Source: Paenibacillus marchantiae (GTDB lineage: Bacteria > Bacillota > Bacilli > Paenibacillales > Paenibacillaceae). From it: a DNA stretch of 64,000 nt. The first letter of the stretch is position 1, and every line of letters begins with the position of its first letter. The stretch covers positions 3,348,001 to 3,412,000 of the forward strand of contig NZ_CP118270.1 in assembly GCF_028771845.1 (NCBI RefSeq). The letters are read 5' to 3'. Of this stretch, positions 33,833-43,379 are shown in pieces. A program made the translations under genes and the position numbers. A model generated the notes under the pieces. That model was given only the letters and a program-made list of their open reading frames with translations. It was not told where the DNA came from and ran no database searches.

Positions 33833-34236
33833 TGTAACCTTTTGAAACTATATTGCATAAATGCGAAAATGTCAAACCGATTTTGAACACTTCTTATCAT
33901 CTCAATGTTAACGGAATTATCGCTATTTATGTAGAAATAACTCGAATATTGGGTTTTAATAGATGACAAAAAAGTAACTACTGTTTCAAATGGAGAAAAA
34001 TTGGATAATTTATTGGCTTTCTCACATTTCGATTAGACGATACCTATAGGTTAAGACAAAGAATTTGTTACATATTGTTGCAATTATTGACAAAATTCAT
34101 TGTTTTGCATAGAATTCTTTTTGTATAATCCACTTATTGGATGAAAAGAAATAATTTGGGTTTAAAACAAATATAAGGAGGGTAGACGCTCAAGGAAAAC
34201 AGTTTGCAGAAAATGAATTGGGGAGTGTTCTAAACG
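33833..34236. other. A+T-rich intergenic region with promoter of the pectate lyase gene
   Basis: The stretch between the riboswitch and the pectate lyase gene is A+T-rich without genes. TTGACA (34087-34092) and TAGAAT (34110-34115), 17 nt apart, form a good SigA promoter on the plus strand about 120 nt before the coding start. An AAGGAGG at about 34176 has no nearby in-frame start. No cre site or riboswitch was recognised in the remainder. Confidence 0.6.
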
Positions 34237-35196
34237 ATGTTGAAGGCACAAGCAAGGTTTGCATCTTTGGTAATGGCATGTACAATGATTTTCTCTGTTG
34301 TCGGAATGGTATTTCAGCCTGCTGCTAAGGTATCTGCTGCAGACGCATCTGGAACGACAGCAAGTATCTCAGATATTTTGAAGAATCAACGTCCTGACGG
34401 GGGATGGAAGAAGGATTACAAAGAAACAAGTGGTGAGTGGGCCAAATCTACGATTGATAATAAAGCTACATACTCAGAAATTAGAAGATTAGCCAAGGAA
34501 TTTAAAAAGACAAATGATCCGCGATATTCGGCTGCTGCCATCAAAGGAATCAACTTTTTGTTAAATATGCAGTACTCCAATGGAGGATGGCCACAAGTAT
34601 ACCAGAGCTCAGGCTATCACAAACACATTACCTTCAACGACGATGCCATGATTAATGTCATGTACATGCTGGATGAAGTAGGTGCACGTAAAGGTGATTT
34701 CTCATTCATCGACAGCTCTCTTGCGGATCGCAGTAAAAAATCAGTTGCCAAAGGTGTAGATGCTATTCTCAATACACAGGTTGTAGCAAATGGTAAACTG
34801 ACTGCATGGGGACAGCAGCATGATTCCAGCTCCCTAAAACCTGCAGGAGCAAGGATATATGAAGTGCCTTCTCTAAGTGCTGGAGAGAGCAGTACGATTG
34901 TAAAGTTTTTGAAAACAAGACCGTCGAACTCGAAAATTAAGGTTTCCATTCAAGCGGCAGAAGCCTGGTTCAACAACGTGAAAATTACAGGATACAAGTA
35001 TGTCAGAGAAAACGGAGATAGCAAACTCGTAGCTGATTCAGGTGCATCGCCAATTTGGGCACGTTTTTACGAAATTGGAACGGATAAACCGATCTTCGTA
35101 GGACGTGATGGGGTTGTGAAATACAAACTCAGCGATATCGATAAGGAAAGAAGAGGCGGGTATGCCTGGTATGGCAACTGGCCTTCAAAGATATAA
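34237..35196 (+). CDS. Secreted pectate lyase, polysaccharide lyase family 10
   Basis: A 319-residue exported lyase that cleaves polygalacturonate by beta-elimination, in an alpha/alpha-toroid fold. The signal peptide spans about residues 1-33 (ends VSA-ADA). PL10 signatures are QRPDGGWKKDY, YSNGGWPQVYQ, TFNDDAMINVMYMLDE and the C-terminal SPIWARFYEIGTDKPIFVGRDG. No binding module or SLH domain is attached, so it should be freely secreted. ATG 34237 has GGGGAG 12 nt upstream. It has its own promoter, no clear terminator, and precedes a tRNA gene and the glycan locus. Pectin degradation is consistent with a plant-associated life. Confidence 0.88.
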   Translation: MLKAQARFASLVMACTMIFSVVGMVFQPAAKVSAADASGTTASISDILKNQRPDGGWKKDYKETSGEWAKSTIDNKATYSEIRRLAKEFKKTNDPRYSAAAIKGINFLLNMQYSNGGWPQVYQSSGYHKHITFNDDAMINVMYMLDEVGARKGDFSFIDSSLADRSKKSVAKGVDAILNTQVVANGKLTAWGQQHDSSSLKPAGARIYEVPSLSAGESSTIVKFLKTRPSNSKIKVSIQAAEAWFNNVKITGYKYVRENGDSKLVADSGASPIWARFYEIGTDKPIFVGRDGVVKYKLSDIDKERRGGYAWYGNWPSKI

Positions 35197-35241
35197 TTTA
35201 TAAAAAGCTTTATCATTGAAGGCGAAATTATATTTTTTTTG

Positions 35242-35271
35242 TTGACACTAATTACCTGCACATGTTATATT
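35242..35271 (+). promoter_or_regulatory. Promoter of tRNA-Leu
   Basis: TTGACA (35242-35247) is followed after 17-18 nt by TTATAT/TATATT (35265-35271), about 45 nt upstream of the tRNA. Confidence 0.7.
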
Positions 35272-35314
35272 ATCTCTTGTCGCCGCGATATAATTTCTCG
35301 GAGATAAGACATAC

Positions 35315-35398
<84 letters not shown>

Positions 35399-35412
35399 TC
35401 ATATGTAACACG

Positions 35413-35459
35413 AAAAAGGTTCCTAGAATGGCATTGCTGCCACTCTAGGAACCTTTTTT
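35413..35459 (+). terminator. Terminator of tRNA-Leu
   Basis: AAAAAGGTTCCTAGA (35413-35427) pairs with TCTAGGAACCTTTTTT (35444-35459), giving a long perfect stem with a T run. Confidence 0.9.
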
Positions 35460-35609
35460 ATTTGTTTACAGATTTTGATCTTTGCTTTTCCTGATTCTTT
35501 TCAACCCATTCCCTCGGCTTGAGCAAAAATGAAGTTTCCATTTGTTTATTTATCCATTAATGGAAATATGTTTGTTCTGCGACGGTTTGCCCCTATATTT
35601 CAGGTTAAT

Positions 35610-35686
35610 TGTACGTAAAATACCGAATTGTACCTATCTTGGGAATGCCTCATCCACTATTCTCTTCTCGTGTGGAAGCGCTATCA
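35610..35686 (+). promoter_or_regulatory. TGTAC direct repeat, weak promoter and cre-like site of the GH27 gene
   Basis: TGTAC occurs at 35610-35614 and 35629-35633 (19 bp apart), followed by a possible -10 TATTCT (35658-35663) with no good -35. TGGAAGCGCTATCA (35673-35686) matches the CcpA cre consensus TGWNANCGNTNWCA at 13 of 14 positions. The same arrangement, with the AAGCGCTATCA core 47 bp after the second TGTAC, occurs before the ABC transporter operon. This fits an AraC-type activator near the -35 and catabolite repression at the start of transcription. Confidence 0.65.
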
Positions 35687-35728
35687 ACAGGAATTTGAAT
35701 GACCAAATTCAGAGGGGGTAGGGATAAT

Positions 35729-38700
35729 TTGAAACGAATCGGAAAAAGGATGGCAATGTGTTTCATGGTATTTATGATTGCGGCGGTGCAGTTCGGGATT
35801 ATGGGAACGACAGGTAATGTGGCACAAGCAGCAGATAAGAGTCTGGCCCAAAAGCCGTATATGGGTTGGAGCAGTTACAGCATGCAGGTATATGACGGGC
35901 CGGGTAACTGGACATCGGCCGAGAGTATAAAGAAGCAATCGGACGCCATGCGTGAGAAGCTTCAAGCCCATGGATATGAATACATTAATATTGATGCTGG
36001 CTGGAACGGTGACGAAGATGAATACGGCCGTCCTATTCCGAGTACTGTTCTTTATCCAAATGGATTTCAGGAGGTCATTGATTACGTCCATAATAACGGA
36101 CAGAAGATCGGAATCTATCTGATTCCGGGATTATCAATCACCGCCTATGATAAAAATCTTGAGGTTTATGGGTCGGGCGGGGCATGTCGTATGCAAGATA
36201 TTGCAGTAAAACCGCTCGTTGTTATGGATGCTTGGGATTCGTACACGTACAAAATTGATTTTTCGAACCCTTGCTCACAGAAGTACATTGACTCCATCGC
36301 GGATCTTCTTGGCGAGTGGGGTATCAACTTTGTCAAATTCGACAGTGTGACGCCAGGATCGGGAATCAATAATCTGAGCCGGGATGCACGTGGTGATGTG
36401 GAGGCATGGTCCAAAGCCCTGGACAGAAATAACATCTGGTTTGAGCTTTCCTGGGCGCTTGATCACAATTACGTGGACTTCTGGAAAAAGTATGCAAACG
36501 GCTGGAGGATCGACTGGGACGTTGAAGCTTACGACAGCAGTAAGGGATTGACCGAATGGTCGAGTATTTCCCGCTTGTTCCCCATCGCTGCCCTCTGGTG
36601 GCGGGATGCAGGTCCCGGAGGCTGGAACGACTTCGATTCACTGAATGTCGGGAATGGCTCGATGGATGGTCTGACCAAGGTTGAGCGGCAAACGGCCACG
36701 ACCTTCTGGTCTATCTCTTCAGCACCGCTTTATACAGGTGATGATTTAACAAGGCTGGACAGCTATGGATTGGAATTGCTTACTAATGACGAAGTCATTG
36801 CCGTCAATCAGGCTGGACGTCCAGGCCATCCGGTTTCCATGGAGACCAAGCAGCAGGTTTGGTATGCCAATAACGGAGATGGTACTTACAGTGTAGCCTT
36901 GTTCAATTTGGGCGACCAGAGTGCGGAGGTAAAAGTCAAATGGAGCGATCTTGGCCTCAACGGTCCGGCTTCTGTCCGTGATCTCTGGAGCCATTCCGAG
37001 CTGGGGAATTTTAATCATGAATTCAGTGGCGGCGTGCTAGAACCCCATGCTTCCCGGATGCTTAAAGTAACCGCACTGAACGGCACATCAGCCGTCAATG
37101 ACGATGATACAGGCATGCTCTATAGCGGGGATTGGCAGCGCAACGGGGGCAAGGAGCAGACAGATGGGAGACAGGATCTGAGCATAGCGATTACGGATTC
37201 CTCTGGCACTGGTCCAGCGAATAGCAGTCAAGGGGGTGCCTTGGACGCTGAAGCTGACAATGCTGCAAATTCAATCTCTGTGGAAGATGCCACTGTTACC
37301 AATGAGGTCTACATTAATGATGATGACAGCAGTATTAAATACACGGGCTCATGGAACTCCAATACCGGCAGAAGTTACGGTGATTACAATGGCGATGTGC
37401 ATTTTACTGAAAAAGACGGCGATTATTTTGAGTATAGTTTCACGGGCACAGGCATTGAACTGCTGACGGAGAAGGATAAAGACCAAGGAGACATGATTGT
37501 CACCCTCGATAATGGAGCATCTGAAACTGTAAACGCCTATACCAGTGGAGAAAGGGAAGTCCAGCAGGTTTTGTACAGCAAACTTGATTTGGACAACGGC
37601 CCACATACCTTGAAGGTGGTCAAGGGCTCGGGCCAGTATATGTTGCTGGATGCGCTTAGAGTAACCATGGAAATTCCTCCTGGAGGGCAGAACAGCACCA
37701 TTAGTCCGACCTCTGCAAACTTTGACAAGGAGACGGAACAACAGAAGGATGTCACCGTGAGGCTGTCCTTGAACGGCAATATGCTGACCGGCGTTGAAAA
37801 TGATGGGGTGCTGCTCAGTGATGACGACTACACGGTGGTCAATGACAAGCTGACTATCAGGAAGCAGTACCTCACGCAGCTGCCTAAAGGGACAACGAGT
37901 CTAAACGTAATCTTTAGCGCGGGTGATCCCCAGTCTTTGGCAATAAGGATCAGCGATACTACGGGCATTCGATTTATAATGATCAATAACGACGATCCGG
38001 CAATCAAGTACAACGGCTCCTGGTCACGAAGCACTGGCAGAGGTTTGGGTGACTATAAGGACGATGTGCAGTATACCGAAAAAAACGATGATTCTTTTGA
38101 ATACACCTTCAAGGGAACGGGGATCCAGTTATTTACGGAGGTTGACCAGTCACAGGGAGACATGGATATCTATGTTGACGACCAATTCAAGGAAACAGTC
38201 AGCGCCCATCGTAACGGTCGGCTGGCACAGCAGAACCTGTACAGCATATCGGGGCTGCCGGATGGGCAGCACACGCTCAAGGCAGTGAAGAAATCGGGGG
38301 AGTATATGCTGCTCGATATGCTCAAAGTTGAGCTTCCGAATCTAATTAATCCGGTAACCGCGGATTTCGACAAGTCAGCTTCCGCTCAGACAGACATTGA
38401 TGTGACGCTGCTGCAACAGGTGGAAAGCTTCAGTGGTATTACTAACGGATCACTTGATCTGGTTCCGGGGTCCGATTATACAGTTGCAGGGAACCGAGTT
38501 ACACTGAAAAAATCGTATCTTGCTGCGCAGTCAGTGGGGACGCTGAACCTCAGCTTTGCCTTCGGCGGTGATTATCTCAATGATGTGCATTCCACGGTGG
38601 TGGACGGGGATTCTTTCGAATACACCTTCAAGGGCACTGGAATAAGTATGATTACACCGACTGGACCAGAACAGGGCGAAGTGGACATTTATGTAGACGG

Positions 38701-39619
38701 ACAGCTGGTGCAGACCGTGAACGCCTACAGTCCAAGCCGGCAGATTCAGCAGGAGATTTACAGCATTTCAGGACTGGCAAAAGGCCAGCATACACTCAAA
38801 GCTGTGAAGAAATCCGGTGAGCTCATGCTGGCCGATCAACTGAAATTTACTGTCCCTACTGGAAACGGTGAACCAACGAATCCGTCGAATCCAGGTGGTC
38901 CATCCAATCCAAGTGGACCATCGACTCCTGTCGTCCAGCCTTCAGACACTTCTGTGCCTGCGCCAGCTCCTGAATCTGGAAATACAGACGGGACAACAGG
39001 AACAGAGGGTGGTCAAGATATTCCGTACAAGGCGTATATTCAAGGATATCCGGGCGGGTTGTTCAAGCCGGATAACAAGCTCACCCGTGCAGAGATGGCA
39101 ACCATACTCGCAATGGTATCTGAGAAAGAAGGCACAGGATCTGCTGTTGTATTCAGTGACGTTAAGTCAGAATATTGGGGAGCCGACGCCATTGCTAAGG
39201 TAAGCAAGATGGGGTTGATGAATGGTTATAAGGATGGGACGTTTAAGCCAAATCAGCCATTGACTCGTGCGGAGATGGCCACTCTTGTGTCCCTTCTTGG
39301 TCCGGCTTCCGAGAATTCAGGCGATGGATTCTCGGATATCGGTAGTCACTGGGCCAAGGAAGCCATTTTGAAAGCGCAAAGCGCAGGCATTCTGAGAGGC
39401 TATAAAGATGGAACTTTTCGACCGAATGCTTTACTGACAAGAGCGGAAGCCGTTGTAGCAATCAACAGAGCTTTGGGCAGAGCACCGCTCACGAACGTTT
39501 CGCAGCCACAGTGGAAGGATGTTCCTTCCACACACTGGGCCTTTGGCGATGTTGAAGCAGCATCCGTCGATCAGGTTGTAAAAGCCCGATCAGAGGTGGA
39601 AGAACCAAAGAAGAAATGA
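35729..39619 (+). CDS. Surface-anchored GH27 family glycosidase with repeated modules and SLH domains
   Basis: A 1296-residue exported enzyme. Signal peptide to about residue 35 (VAQAAD). The GH27 catalytic domain is at about 41-440, with NIDAGW, nucleophile Asp205 in NFVKFDSV, and GWRIDWDVE near the acid/base. Then come modules: A1 (527-648), X2-like (659-745), A2 (749-868), X2-like fragment (875-945), A3 (946-1045), a Pro/Ser/Gly linker, and three SLH repeats (about 1105-1260; GYKDGTFKPNQPLTRAEMA, GYKDGTFRPNALLTRAEA). Alpha-galactosidase or related (alpha-GalNAc, beta-L-arabinopyranose) activity is likely. TTG 35729 follows AGAGGGGG. ATG 35699 is an alternative. A cre-like site lies just upstream. 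Confidence 0.85.
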   Translation: MKRIGKRMAMCFMVFMIAAVQFGIMGTTGNVAQAADKSLAQKPYMGWSSYSMQVYDGPGNWTSAESIKKQSDAMREKLQAHGYEYINIDAGWNGDEDEYGRPIPSTVLYPNGFQEVIDYVHNNGQKIGIYLIPGLSITAYDKNLEVYGSGGACRMQDIAVKPLVVMDAWDSYTYKIDFSNPCSQKYIDSIADLLGEWGINFVKFDSVTPGSGINNLSRDARGDVEAWSKALDRNNIWFELSWALDHNYVDFWKKYANGWRIDWDVEAYDSSKGLTEWSSISRLFPIAALWWRDAGPGGWNDFDSLNVGNGSMDGLTKVERQTATTFWSISSAPLYTGDDLTRLDSYGLELLTNDEVIAVNQAGRPGHPVSMETKQQVWYANNGDGTYSVALFNLGDQSAEVKVKWSDLGLNGPASVRDLWSHSELGNFNHEFSGGVLEPHASRMLKVTALNGTSAVNDDDTGMLYSGDWQRNGGKEQTDGRQDLSIAITDSSGTGPANSSQGGALDAEADNAANSISVEDATVTNEVYINDDDSSIKYTGSWNSNTGRSYGDYNGDVHFTEKDGDYFEYSFTGTGIELLTEKDKDQGDMIVTLDNGASETVNAYTSGEREVQQVLYSKLDLDNGPHTLKVVKGSGQYMLLDALRVTMEIPPGGQNSTISPTSANFDKETEQQKDVTVRLSLNGNMLTGVENDGVLLSDDDYTVVNDKLTIRKQYLTQLPKGTTSLNVIFSAGDPQSLAIRISDTTGIRFIMINNDDPAIKYNGSWSRSTGRGLGDYKDDVQYTEKNDDSFEYTFKGTGIQLFTEVDQSQGDMDIYVDDQFKETVSAHRNGRLAQQNLYSISGLPDGQHTLKAVKKSGEYMLLDMLKVELPNLINPVTADFDKSASAQTDIDVTLLQQVESFSGITNGSLDLVPGSDYTVAGNRVTLKKSYLAAQSVGTLNLSFAFGGDYLNDVHSTVVDGDSFEYTFKGTGISMITPTGPEQGEVDIYVDGQLVQTVNAYSPSRQIQQEIYSISGLAKGQHTLKAVKKSGELMLADQLKFTVPTGNGEPTNPSNPGGPSNPSGPSTPVVQPSDTSVPAPAPESGNTDGTTGTEGGQDIPYKAYIQGYPGGLFKPDNKLTRAEMATILAMVSEKEGTGSAVVFSDVKSEYWGADAIAKVSKMGLMNGYKDGTFKPNQPLTRAEMATLVSLLGPASENSGDGFSDIGSHWAKEAILKAQSAGILRGYKDGTFRPNALLTRAEAVVAINRALGRAPLTNVSQPQWKDVPSTHWAFGDVEAASVDQVVKARSEVEEPKKK

Positions 39620-39633
39620 TGTAAACTAGGATT

Positions 39634-39658
39634 GGGGGGCCATCTCGGCCCCTTTTTT
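39634..39658 (+). terminator. Terminator of the GH27 gene
   Basis: GGGGCC (39636-39641) pairs with GGCCCC (39647-39652), followed by six T. Confidence 0.85.
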
Positions 39659-39864
39659 CTGAATGATAAGGAGTTATCATCTCAAACCAAAGAACTTCGG
39701 AAATGTTAAAAAAAGCAATGATAATCGTCTTTTTATCGTTGCCTTTTATTCATTCCCGAATGAAACACGATTGAAGAATGAGATAAAACAATTGACTAAC
39801 CCGGAAAATATTATTATCTTTGATAACGCTACCAATACCTCAAGGAGGGGGAGGAGGGTTACCC

Positions 39865-42153
39865 ATTAAATATTCCAATGTTTTTCGTAAATTTTTAATT
39901 TCCTACGTGATCATTTTGGTTATACCCAGCATTGGCGGTTATATGTCTTATCTAACTTCCATCTCCGTAACACAGTCCATTTCCATTGAGAATAGTGTTA
40001 CCCAACTCCAGAAAAGCCAGGAAATATTGGAGGGCCGCATGGCGGAAGTGGAGGGTTTCACCCGACAGCTTGCAGTTAATCAGGAACTGAACGTTCTTAT
40101 GAATGAAAGGGACAACGAAACCAACGTATATGGAATATGGAGAACGATGGAGAATGTGTTGACCTTTGGACAGACCAATGATTTTCTGCAAAATTATTAT
40201 ATTTATCTTGCGAATTACAATCTAATTTTGACCCCGGGCTCTTCTTACAGACCGAATCACTATTATACTGATTTTCGTTATAACGATCTTTCGTTGGAAG
40301 AATGGATGAAGGACGTGTTGGGGAAGACCCACCGGAGTGAGATTAAACCGCTTAGTTCCTATGTTAGTAGGGGGAAGCAGACTTCGGTAATCACATATAT
40401 GCAGTCATTGCCTCTGGACAGCTTCAATGATTCTTCACCGGCTGTCGCCGTTGTAATCATTGACGAGAAAATGATTCTTAGTCTGTTGTCCAGCCTGAAT
40501 GACCGATACGGTGGCTGGGTTCATATCAGCGATGCGGAGGGCAATACCATTGCGCTGCAAGGGAGCTCCGAGCCCGAGATGGTGAAAATGGCCTCTGACT
40601 CTCATTTTGATCCAAGCAGAGTCAGCCAGTTCTATGGGGATGATCTTGTGATCACTACAAGATCTGATAAGAACGGATGGGTATACCAGGCGGGTATTCC
40701 CCGTCATGTCCTGATGGAGAATGCAAACAGGATCAAGGGGATGACGATGCTGATTACGGGCGGCACACTGCTCATCGGACTGATTGTTGGACTTGTGCTG
40801 GCTTATCGCAACAGCGTTCCAATCAATCGACTGTTAAGTGTAATGAAAGAGCAGTTTGGGAAGGATGAATCGGCTCCCAAAAATGAATTTGACTTTTTGA
40901 GTGGAAATATCGCTGCTATGCTTACTAAGAACAAGCTGCTTGAATCCGAATTAAATCGCCAGCTCCCACTGGTCAGGGATGCCTTCCTGAAGCGGCTGAT
41001 CTCCGGCGAATTCAAATCGCGGGATGAGATTCTTTCCGCTGCCGAACAGGCAGATATTAATTTGTATCAAGGCACGGGATATGCTGGAATTGTCCAGATT
41101 AAGGGTTATGCCAGTATGGACAGCGTCGAGATCCTGAATGAACTGAATGCCTCCCGATTACTGTTGAAGCAGGCTTTGGCTGAACTGGACGTGGATGTCC
41201 TGATGACCGATATGGGTTCGGATAAAGTGGTCATCCTGTTCTTTTCCAAGGAAACCGACTCCGAATTGGATCGTGAAAAGGAAGATATCACGCATATCAT
41301 GGAGAATCTGGCACAGTATGTGTTCAATGAATACAGGATCACCATCCAGTCGGGATTCGGAAATCTCTTCACATCGTTGACAGAGGTCAGCCTTTCCTTT
41401 GATCAGGCCAATCAGGCGCTGGAGTATGCAGTCTACATGAACAAAAAAGGTATGATGTGGAACAACGAAGCCCAAACCGAAAATACAACGTATTATTACC
41501 CGCTGGATTCGGAGCAGCGACTGATTGGCACCATTCGTGCAGGAGAACTTGAAGAGGCCAAACGGATTGTCGATGCAATCATTGTGCAGAACATGGAGCA
41601 GCGGGAACTGTCCATGGAAATGAAGCATCAACTTGTTGGAGAAATGAAGGGGACTTTTCTCAAGTTGCTGGATCAAAAGGCGTTTACGGAATATGCCTCC
41701 ATCGAGAATGTGAAACGGCGGGTCATTGATATTGGTTCCTCGGAGCCGCTCGAAACGATCAAAGCTGAGTTTTATGAGATCATGGAAGAGCTCTGCTCCG
41801 TTATTGCAAACAAGAAGAAGGATGCTCATATTCAAATCATCAAACAGATTAAGGAATATACTGCGAAAATGTATTCAGATACAGAACTGACTCTGTATCG
41901 GGTGGCAGAGCATGTGGAGCGGCCTGAGAAATACATCTCTCAATTGTTCAAAGAGTTTACGGGGGTTAATTTCTCCGATCACCTGATCAAAGTCCGAATG
42001 GATCAGGCTGTGATTTTGTTGAAAGAGAGCAATTATACTGTTGACGAGATTGCGTCACGGGTAGGTTACAATAGTTCTCACTCCTTTAGGAGGGCCTTCA
42101 AACGATTGAATGGCGTTTCGCCCAGTGTGTATAGACAATCGGTTGACGATTAA
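39865..42153 (+). CDS. Membrane-bound AraC-family regulator
   Basis: About 762 residues. An N-terminal membrane helix, an extracellular dCache/HK-sensor-like region of about 270 residues, a second membrane helix (about 300-320), a central cytoplasmic region and a C-terminal AraC double helix-turn-helix (about 670-760; LYRVAEHVERPEKYISQLFKE, VDEIASRVGYNSSHSFRRAFKR). This layout is common in Paenibacillus polysaccharide loci and senses a sugar outside. The SD AAGGAGGGGGAGGAGG (39842-39857) lies inside the frame opened by TTG 39820. The codon at correct spacing is ATT 39865 (7 nt), so a rare ATT start is my best guess. TTG 39820 is the canonical alternative. It probably activates the flanking GH27 and ABC transporter genes. 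Confidence 0.85.
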   Translation: MKYSNVFRKFLISYVIILVIPSIGGYMSYLTSISVTQSISIENSVTQLQKSQEILEGRMAEVEGFTRQLAVNQELNVLMNERDNETNVYGIWRTMENVLTFGQTNDFLQNYYIYLANYNLILTPGSSYRPNHYYTDFRYNDLSLEEWMKDVLGKTHRSEIKPLSSYVSRGKQTSVITYMQSLPLDSFNDSSPAVAVVIIDEKMILSLLSSLNDRYGGWVHISDAEGNTIALQGSSEPEMVKMASDSHFDPSRVSQFYGDDLVITTRSDKNGWVYQAGIPRHVLMENANRIKGMTMLITGGTLLIGLIVGLVLAYRNSVPINRLLSVMKEQFGKDESAPKNEFDFLSGNIAAMLTKNKLLESELNRQLPLVRDAFLKRLISGEFKSRDEILSAAEQADINLYQGTGYAGIVQIKGYASMDSVEILNELNASRLLLKQALAELDVDVLMTDMGSDKVVILFFSKETDSELDREKEDITHIMENLAQYVFNEYRITIQSGFGNLFTSLTEVSLSFDQANQALEYAVYMNKKGMMWNNEAQTENTTYYYPLDSEQRLIGTIRAGELEEAKRIVDAIIVQNMEQRELSMEMKHQLVGEMKGTFLKLLDQKAFTEYASIENVKRRVIDIGSSEPLETIKAEFYEIMEELCSVIANKKKDAHIQIIKQIKEYTAKMYSDTELTLYRVAEHVERPEKYISQLFKEFTGVNFSDHLIKVRMDQAVILLKESNYTVDEIASRVGYNSSHSFRRAFKRLNGVSPSVYRQSVDD

Positions 42154-42161
42154 ATGAAAGG

Positions 42162-42212
42162 AAGACCCATAGACTGTGTTGTCCGTGTTCCGGACAATGC
42201 GGTCTTTTTTTG
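42162..42212 (+). terminator. Terminator of the AraC-type regulator
   Basis: AAGACC (42162-42167) pairs with GGTCTT (42201-42206), with an inner TTGTCCG/CGGACAA stem, followed by seven T. Confidence 0.85.
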
Positions 42213-42280
42213 CGAATACGCCTCCGTAATGGAAAAATGGCTGTCGTACTGCGGATGTGTGCCCCCAAAAGCAGGATAAC

Positions 42281-42358
42281 TGTACGTGTAACGGCGCAGG
42301 TGTACCTGTTTATAGGACATCAAAATCGACTATGATCAGAATCAAGAAAGCGCTATCA
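42281..42358 (+). promoter_or_regulatory. TGTAC direct repeat, promoter and cre-like site of the ABC importer operon
   Basis: TGTAC at 42281-42285 and 42301-42305 (20 bp apart), a -10 candidate TATGAT (42331-42336) and AGAAAGCGCTATCA (42345-42358), which matches the cre consensus at 13 of 14 positions. The layout copies that before the GH27 gene. GTACGT and GTACCT are also shared as the extended half-sites. Confidence 0.65.
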
Positions 42359-42398
42359 TAATTTACGCATCGCAGACAGCTAGTAAGGGGGGATTGTT

Positions 42399-43364
42399 CT
42401 GGAGAAGGAAATCGTATTAAATCACAAGACATCAACACAGCCGAAGGCACCTGGTTTTCTGACCAATGCCCGCAAAAGAATGATGAAGCACTGGCAGTTA
42501 CACCTACTGGTGATTCCGCCCTTGCTATTTTTTCTCATCTTCAAGTATTATCCGATGATCAATGCGGTTCTTGCCTTTAAGGACTATAACGTCATCAAGG
42601 GGATATGGGGAAGTGATTGGGTTGGTTTTCAAAACTTTCGTCTGTTCTTTGAGAACCCATTATTTTGGACCCTGGTGAAGAACACCATTTTACTTAGCGG
42701 TTATTTAGTGTTGGCCGGATTTCCAATTCCGATTGTGCTCGCACTCATGATTAATGAGGTACGAGGAGCCAAGTTCAAGAAATTCGTCCAACTCGTATCC
42801 TTTGCACCCTATTTCATCTCAACAGTCGTGATGGTGTCCATGATTATGCTGTTCCTGGCACCACGGCTTGGATTTGTGAACATCGCCATGAACTTCTTTG
42901 GGCTGGATTCCGTGAATTTTCTGGGTGAGCCGGGTATGTTCCGTTCGATCTATGTCTGGTCCGACATTTGGCAGACTGCGGGCTACAGTGCGGTTATTTA
43001 TTTGGCAGCACTAGCCGGAATCGATCCCACATTGTACGAAGCGGCCAAAGTCGATGGAGCCTCGCGTTTTCAAAAAATCCGTCACGTGGATCTGCCCGGG
43101 CTGGTGCCAACCATTGTCATTATTTTGATCCTGAATGTCGGAAATGTCATGGCGATTGGCTTTGAGAAAGTCTACCTGTTACAGAATCCGCTCAATCTGG
43201 CTAATTCTGAAATCATTGCAACTTATGTCTACCGAGTCGGCCTGTTGAATGCCAACTATAGCTTCGCAACTGCGGTGGGGCTGTTCAACTCACTGATCAA
43301 TCTGGTCTTACTGGTTACGGTGAATGGTTTGGCGAAGAGAGTTACTAAGAATAGCATTTGGTAG
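42399..43364 (+). CDS. ABC sugar importer permease, LplB/YteP type
   Basis: A membrane permease of about 321 residues with six hydrophobic segments and the inner-membrane transport EAA loop (LYEAAKVDGASRFQKIRHVDLPGL) that contacts the ATPase. It resembles LplB/YteP permeases for complex oligosaccharides. The best SD, AAGGGGGG (42385-42392), sits 6 nt before a CTG at 42399, giving a cytoplasmic N-terminus (LEKEIVLNHKTSTQPKAPGF) as usual in this family. The first canonical start (ATG 42480) has no clear site and lies at the edge of the first helix. No ATPase gene is in the window. Such systems typically share MsmX. Confidence 0.88.
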   Translation: MEKEIVLNHKTSTQPKAPGFLTNARKRMMKHWQLHLLVIPPLLFFLIFKYYPMINAVLAFKDYNVIKGIWGSDWVGFQNFRLFFENPLFWTLVKNTILLSGYLVLAGFPIPIVLALMINEVRGAKFKKFVQLVSFAPYFISTVVMVSMIMLFLAPRLGFVNIAMNFFGLDSVNFLGEPGMFRSIYVWSDIWQTAGYSAVIYLAALAGIDPTLYEAAKVDGASRFQKIRHVDLPGLVPTIVIILILNVGNVMAIGFEKVYLLQNPLNLANSEIIATYVYRVGLLNANYSFATAVGLFNSLINLVLLVTVNGLAKRVTKNSIW

Positions 43365-43379
43365 GAAAGGAGTTCACCT

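Noticed and set aside
39663-39869. 68-codon plus-strand frame before the AraC-type regulator
   Set aside because: Poor start context and it overlaps the strong SD of the regulator in another frame.
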